Assembly (NCBI GenBank): GCA_038040385.1
Contig: JBBPII010000014.1
Coordinates: 105,073 to 169,072 of the forward strand
Length of the DNA stretch: 64,000 nt
Direction: 5' to 3'
Source of the DNA: Gilichinskyi gelida
GTDB lineage: Bacteria > Acidobacteriota > Thermoanaerobaculia > Gp7-AA8
This document shows positions 61,135 to 64,000 of this stretch, in pieces. The notes under the pieces were generated by a model, which saw only the letters and a program-made list of their open reading frames with translations, was not told where the DNA came from and made no database searches. Made by a program: the position numbers and the translations under genes. Each line of letters opens with the position of its first letter. Position 1 is the first letter of the stretch.

Positions 61135-61147
61135 GAAAGGAACACGA

Positions 61148-61180
61148 ATGAAGCGCATTGCACTGCTCGTCTGCACCTGA
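61148..61180 (+). pseudogene. Truncated 5' end of an unidentified gene
   Basis: A good ribosome site (GAAAGGAAC) precedes ATG 61148, which reads MKRIALLVCT and then stops. It looks like the beginning of a signal peptide cut off by the IS481 remnant that starts at about 61186. The remainder of the gene is not found in the window. Confidence 0.5.
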
Positions 61181-61185
61181 GGATC

Positions 61186-61406
61186 AGACCCCATCGTCCG
61201 CAGACCAAGGGCAAGTCGAGCGCTTCATCCAGACGCTGCTTCGCGAGTGGGCCTACCGGTTCTCGTACACCTCATCGGCCGAGCGCAAGCGCTGGCTCTC
61301 GCCGTACCTTCACTTCTACAACTTCCACCGAGCTCACTCAGCTCTTTCGTACAATGCGCCGATCAGTCGCCTGGATGGGAACAACGTCCTGAGACGCAAC
61401 AGTTAG
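61186..61406 (+). pseudogene. IS481-type transposase C-terminal remnant
   Basis: One frame reads RPHRPQTKGK and the next reads VERFIQTLLREWAYRFSYTS, then the YLHFYNFHRAHSALSYNAPI block and the stop, the end of an IS481/IS3-type DDE integrase. A single-base loss between GGCAAG and GTCGAG shifts the frame. About 70 residues of ~300 remain. No terminal inverted repeats are seen. The bases between its stop and the next gene (61407-61493) hold nothing recognised. Confidence 0.85.
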
Positions 61407-61493
61407 ACCGCGCGCAGGGGGTCCATTCATGTCCGCAACAGAACGATAAGATCTACCCCTTCATTCACCGGCCACACTCGCGCATGCCCGGTT

Positions 61494-62825
61494 TTATTTT
61501 CTCAGCAGCTCCACCGCCTTCGAGATCCCCGGGTCAGTGGCCTCCGTAAACAAGTGCCAGCGCGTCGGAAGGAACACATCGGGAGCGATCCCCTTCCCCT
61601 CCCAAACTCCATTTTTCATCCCGCGCGGCGCGAACGTGCTGATGGCCAGCCAGGCCCGTGACCCATCTTCGAACCCGAACCAATTCAACTGTTCCACATT
61701 GCCTTGCGTAGGTGACCCGACCAGCGTAGCCCGGCCGGACAGACCCAGCAGACCGCTCATGATCTCCGCATTGGACGCGGTTCGTCGTTCGATCAGGACC
61801 ACCAGCGGCATGGTCTGAGAACCGCGAATGTCTTCCGGCTTTAGCTCCAGGCGCCTGTTCTCCTTGCGGCTCACATATTGTCCCTGCACGCCGCTCCCGA
61901 ACATGCTCAGAATCGAGATCATCACGCGAGAGAGCCCGCCGCTGTTGATCCGGTTGTCCAGAATCAGCCCCTCCAGCGGACCATCGGCGGTCATTCTCTG
62001 CAAAGCGCCTCGGACCTGGTCGGCAATCGTCGAGTCGCCCAAGCTGGGAAGGAGGATGTAGCCGATCCGGGTCGTGGGAACGATGCAGAAGTCGATGGGT
62101 AGCACGCCGGTGACCTCACGACGGGTCAGAACCACGTCACGCGGAGGTTGACCGGGGCGCTGCATCTTGAGTCGCACTTTCGTGCCGGGCCGGCCGAGCG
62201 TGCGCGGCCGGCCCGCCGTCTCATCAAAGTACGACTGACCGTCCACCGAGAGTATGACGTCATGCGGCCTGAAACCGGCTTCGGCCGCAGGGCTGTCCGG
62301 GTAAATGGCAAGGAGCGTGGCATGATCGGTCCGCTCGATGGGGGATATGTAGGCGCCCATCCCCACGAACTTGTTCCGACCTGCGACCTCCTCCTTGTTC
62401 TTCTTCACCTCGTCCGGAGTCTCGAAGAAAGAGTGCCGGTCACCCAATGCTCGGACCATGCTTCTCATGGCCGCATAAAAGTCGTCATCGCTCATCCCGC
62501 GGCTGATGGGGGCCTTGTGGCTCTCGACGATGTCGTTCCAATCGCGCACGCGAGAGTCGGTGTAGATGTAGTCGTCGCGCACACGGTTCGACAGGCCATC
62601 AAGGATGCGCAGCTGGGAGGCTGTCTTCTCCCCGCTCACCTTCGTCACGACGTGAGGCTTCGCGGAGGCGCCGATTCCGCCGGGCGACTGTTCTCTCGAT
62701 AGCGCGGCAGGCATGACCGCGGGGACGGTGACCCCGGGTATGTACTCGCAGGGTCGGACGGCCGTCCCTCCGCTCGCCGCGGCGCATACGGCGATTGAGA
62801 GGACAGCCGCCAGGAGCATCCGCAT
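61494..62825 (-). CDS. S41-family peptidase with PDZ domain, catalytic Lys apparently replaced
   Basis: A 443-residue exported protein (signal peptide after ATG 62825: MRMLLAAVLSIAVCAAASGG). Its PDZ domain reads SPAAEAGFRPHDVILSVDGQ, and the S41 core reads RIGYILLPSLG ... GLILDNRINSGGLSRVMI, with the candidate nucleophile in ERRTASNAEIMSGLLGLSG. The usual C-terminal-processing Lys (TFGKG) is GNVEQ here (SPTQGNVEQLNWFG), so the Ser-Lys dyad is incomplete. A 5'-longer frame to 62885 is less likely. It is oriented like the neighbouring attC sites and could be a cassette gene. Confidence 0.82.
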   Translation of the reverse strand: MRMLLAAVLSIAVCAAASGGTAVRPCEYIPGVTVPAVMPAALSREQSPGGIGASAKPHVVTKVSGEKTASQLRILDGLSNRVRDDYIYTDSRVRDWNDIVESHKAPISRGMSDDDFYAAMRSMVRALGDRHSFFETPDEVKKNKEEVAGRNKFVGMGAYISPIERTDHATLLAIYPDSPAAEAGFRPHDVILSVDGQSYFDETAGRPRTLGRPGTKVRLKMQRPGQPPRDVVLTRREVTGVLPIDFCIVPTTRIGYILLPSLGDSTIADQVRGALQRMTADGPLEGLILDNRINSGGLSRVMISILSMFGSGVQGQYVSRKENRRLELKPEDIRGSQTMPLVVLIERRTASNAEIMSGLLGLSGRATLVGSPTQGNVEQLNWFGFEDGSRAWLAISTFAPRGMKNGVWEGKGIAPDVFLPTRWHLFTEATDPGISKAVELLRK

Positions 62826-62968
62826 AAGCTCGATTCTACTCTCCGCACCCGGGCCGGAACGCTGGTTCAGCCCTAAGTCAAGCATATTCTTCCCTTAGCT
62901 TGTTCGACCAGAGCTCATCAGCTGCAGCGTTGTTTACCTTGCGCCAGTGTTCGCACATACGTCCGTCG

Positions 62969-63060
62969 GTCTAACGTACCTGCGTTAAGCGGCGGGCGCC
63001 ATAGGGAGGCGCGCGCAGCGCGCCGACCGACGGCGACCGTCCGCTTCAACGTTGTTAGCC
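62969..63060 (-). other. attC-like integron recombination site 1
   Basis: GTCTAAC (62969-62975) and GTTAGCC (63054-63060) flank an imperfect palindrome. Inside, GCGTTAAGCGGCGG...CGCC pairs with GGCGACCGTCCGCTTCAACG, leaving single unpaired bases in the right arm only (extra C and T). The centre GCGCGCAGCGCGC is the variable loop. On the minus strand the core reads GTTAGAC, matching the integron consensus GTTRRRY. The extrahelical-base side sets the orientation to minus. Confidence 0.78.
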
Positions 63061-63112
63061 AGCTTGCGGCTGGAACGCGCCGGCGAGCCGGCCCGGCGCT
63101 CGCGCCACGCTT

Positions 63113-63276
63113 GGGCCTTCTCCCCCTTCGCGAAGACGGGCTACGTCTCCAACGTCGAGTACTCGCACTACTCGCTTCTGGCGACGTTGGAGGCGATCTT
63201 CAACCTTGGAACCCTGGGCAGGAACGACACTTCTGCGGCCCCGATGTCGGACATGTTCAGGGGTGGGATTCCCTAG
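63113..63276 (+). pseudogene. C-terminal fragment of a phosphoesterase/phospholipase C-family protein
   Basis: The frame encodes WAFSPFAKTGYVSNVEYSHY followed by SLLATLEAIFNLGTLGRNDT and a DMF end, which closely matches the C-terminal part of acid phosphatase/phospholipase-C type phosphoesterases. Nothing of the ~400 upstream residues is present; the frame upstream runs straight into attC site 1. It is a remnant on the strand opposite to the DUF1801 gene. Confidence 0.78.
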
Positions 63277-63281
63277 AATGC

Positions 63282-63695
63282 TCACTTGCGTTTCGTGGAC
63301 TTCTTTCCGCCAGAAGTATTGAGAGCGACGGCCGCGCGGATGAGCGCCTTGAACGCATTCGCGTCAATCTCCTCACCCTCGTGAATGTCGATGGCGCGCC
63401 TTGCGTTCCCGTCAAGGCTCGAGTTGAAGAGCTTGGCAGGATCTTTCAAGGAAGCGCCCTTAAAGAAGGTCAGCTTCACTATCGACTTGTACGACTCTCC
63501 CGTGCAGATGCCCCCGTCATGGGACCATATCGGGGTCCCCATCCACTTCCACTCTTCCACAACATCAGGGTCGGCCTCCCTGATGAGAGCGCGCATCCTT
63601 GCTAGTGTATCGCCTCTCCAGTCACCCAACCCGGCAATCCTTTCGCTGATTAGTCTGGAGGCCGCCTTGCCTGCTGCCTTTGGTTGACTCTTCAT
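63282..63695 (-). CDS. DUF1801-family protein
   Basis: A 137-residue protein of the DUF1801/YdhG-like fold: ALIREADPDVVEEWKWMGTP, then IVKLTFFKGASLKDPAKLFN and DANAFKALIRAAVAL. Basic tails occur at both ends. Function unknown. It lies between two attC-like sites in the same (minus) orientation as the sites, the normal arrangement of an integron cassette gene; DUF1801-type genes are frequent cassette cargo. The 145 bases upstream to the next attC hold no ORF. Confidence 0.85.
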   Translation of the reverse strand: MKSQPKAAGKAASRLISERIAGLGDWRGDTLARMRALIREADPDVVEEWKWMGTPIWSHDGGICTGESYKSIVKLTFFKGASLKDPAKLFNSSLDGNARRAIDIHEGEEIDANAFKALIRAAVALNTSGGKKSTKRK

Positions 63696-63843
63696 CTTCC
63701 TACCTTTCGTTGGGGATAGGCCGCATTGCCCACGTTTCCAACGTCCGATAACATTACGTTAGGTTGTAGGAAACAGGTGTAATAGTTCTTAGGACTCGCT
63801 CCTCGACGTGATGCGCGATGCATATGGCCAAGAGCTGCGTCCC

Positions 63844-63948
63844 GGCTAACGTTTTGCGGTTCACCGGCGCGAACCGCGACGAAATACTAGCTCAACTTGG
63901 AAAGCACGAACGCAGCGGTTCGCGTCCGGTGCAACCGCTGAGTTAGCC
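63844..63948 (-). other. attC-like integron recombination site 2
   Basis: GGCTAAC (63844-63850) and GTTAGCC (63942-63948) enclose long complementary arms. GCGGTTCACCGGCGCGAACC pairs with GGTTCGCGTCCGGTGCAACC, the right arm carrying two extra single bases (T and C). The central ~35 bases form a variable loop. The same side carries the extra bases as in site 1, so both sites share the minus orientation. The last 52 bases of the window beyond it show nothing recognisable. Confidence 0.8.
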
Positions 63949-64000
63949 TGAGTGCCGCCATCAGCGGGGTTCGTTCGGCAGCATTCTGACGCCTACTTCG

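Noticed and set aside
62969..63060. attC site 1 as a simple GC-rich terminator
   Set aside because: The terminal 7-base boxes, the one-sided extra bases and the similar second site are not expected of a terminator, and no T-run is present.
63842..64000. Integron integrase or attI at the window end
   Set aside because: No tyrosine-recombinase motifs are visible in any frame of the last 3 kb. Only attC-like sites and small cassette-type genes are seen.

Overview
The window is high-GC bacterial chromosome with mostly tight, often start/stop-overlapping gene pairs. The gene set (VWFA-related proteins of the kind common in Acidobacteriota, a tig-clpP-clpX-lon-engB-rho block, Mla-type lipid transport joined to UDP-sugar enzymes, OPT and DASS transporters, an M28 peptidase) points to an Acidobacteriota-like organism, possibly a soil Thermoanaerobaculia relative. 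That assignment is an inference from gene content only. The envelope is Gram-negative: mlaEFD, a bifunctional PBP with a UB2H-like region, and a TonB-receptor remnant.

Layout. 0-2.4 kb: the 3' end of a large secreted nuclease/adhesin-like protein, a very strong terminator, and a broken TonB-receptor start. 2.4-12.9 kb: glgP, a DASS transporter, a cysteine dioxygenase-kbl pair, purA, a secreted phospholipase-C-like protein and small secreted or membrane proteins. 12.9-21.1 kb: a minus-strand envelope block (PBP1B-like, mlaE, mlaF, mlaD, UDP-glucose dehydrogenase, UDP-glucuronate decarboxylase, TonB-C lipoprotein). 21.2-25.6 kb: a hybrid histidine kinase and a decayed IS110 element inserted in a palindromic repeat. 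25.6-31.4 kb: an acyl-CoA dehydrogenase, an OPT transporter and a seven-bladed lectin-like fusion protein. 31.4-42.2 kb: a LytTR regulator, then rho, engB, VWFA protein, lon, clpX, clpP and tig, and two tRNAs. 42.2-46.5 kb: pgsA, a Crp/Fnr regulator, a MinD/ParA-like ATPase and an M28 peptidase. 46.5-53.4 kb: a small type-II fatty-acid/polyketide-like cluster (GT2, non-catalytic ketosynthase, catalytic ketosynthase, dehydratase, ACP, adenylating ligase, flavin halogenase-like protein). 53.4-61 kb: DedA, DUF1761, proC, secA, an M50 protease and an alkaline-phosphatase-superfamily membrane protein. 61-64 kb: an IS481 remnant, an S41 peptidase, and two attC-like sites flanking a DUF1801 gene, which looks like an integron-cassette region without an integrase in view.

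The most unusual aspect is the density of palindromic repeats. At least four kinds can be recognised: (A) CCCTCACCC...GGGTGAGGG elements with CTCTCCCGC cores; (B) GTCATCCTGAGC...GCTCAGGATGAC elements; (C) palindromes built from iterated 7- or 8-base words (CAACGGT, GGTTGTC, GCTGCNA, ATCGTTC, GGTCTCGG); (D) a perfect 22-bp inverted repeat. They lie between genes inside operons, at 3' gene ends, and in frame inside coding sequences (rho, the M50 protease, a ketosynthase-like protein, the halogenase-like protein). One type B element, with a flanking 45-bp duplication, has created a 47-codon leader ORF that ends two bases before the lon start. Another type B element is the insertion target of the IS110 relic, which has CT core bases at both ends. 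No CRISPR array, rRNA or intact transposase was found.
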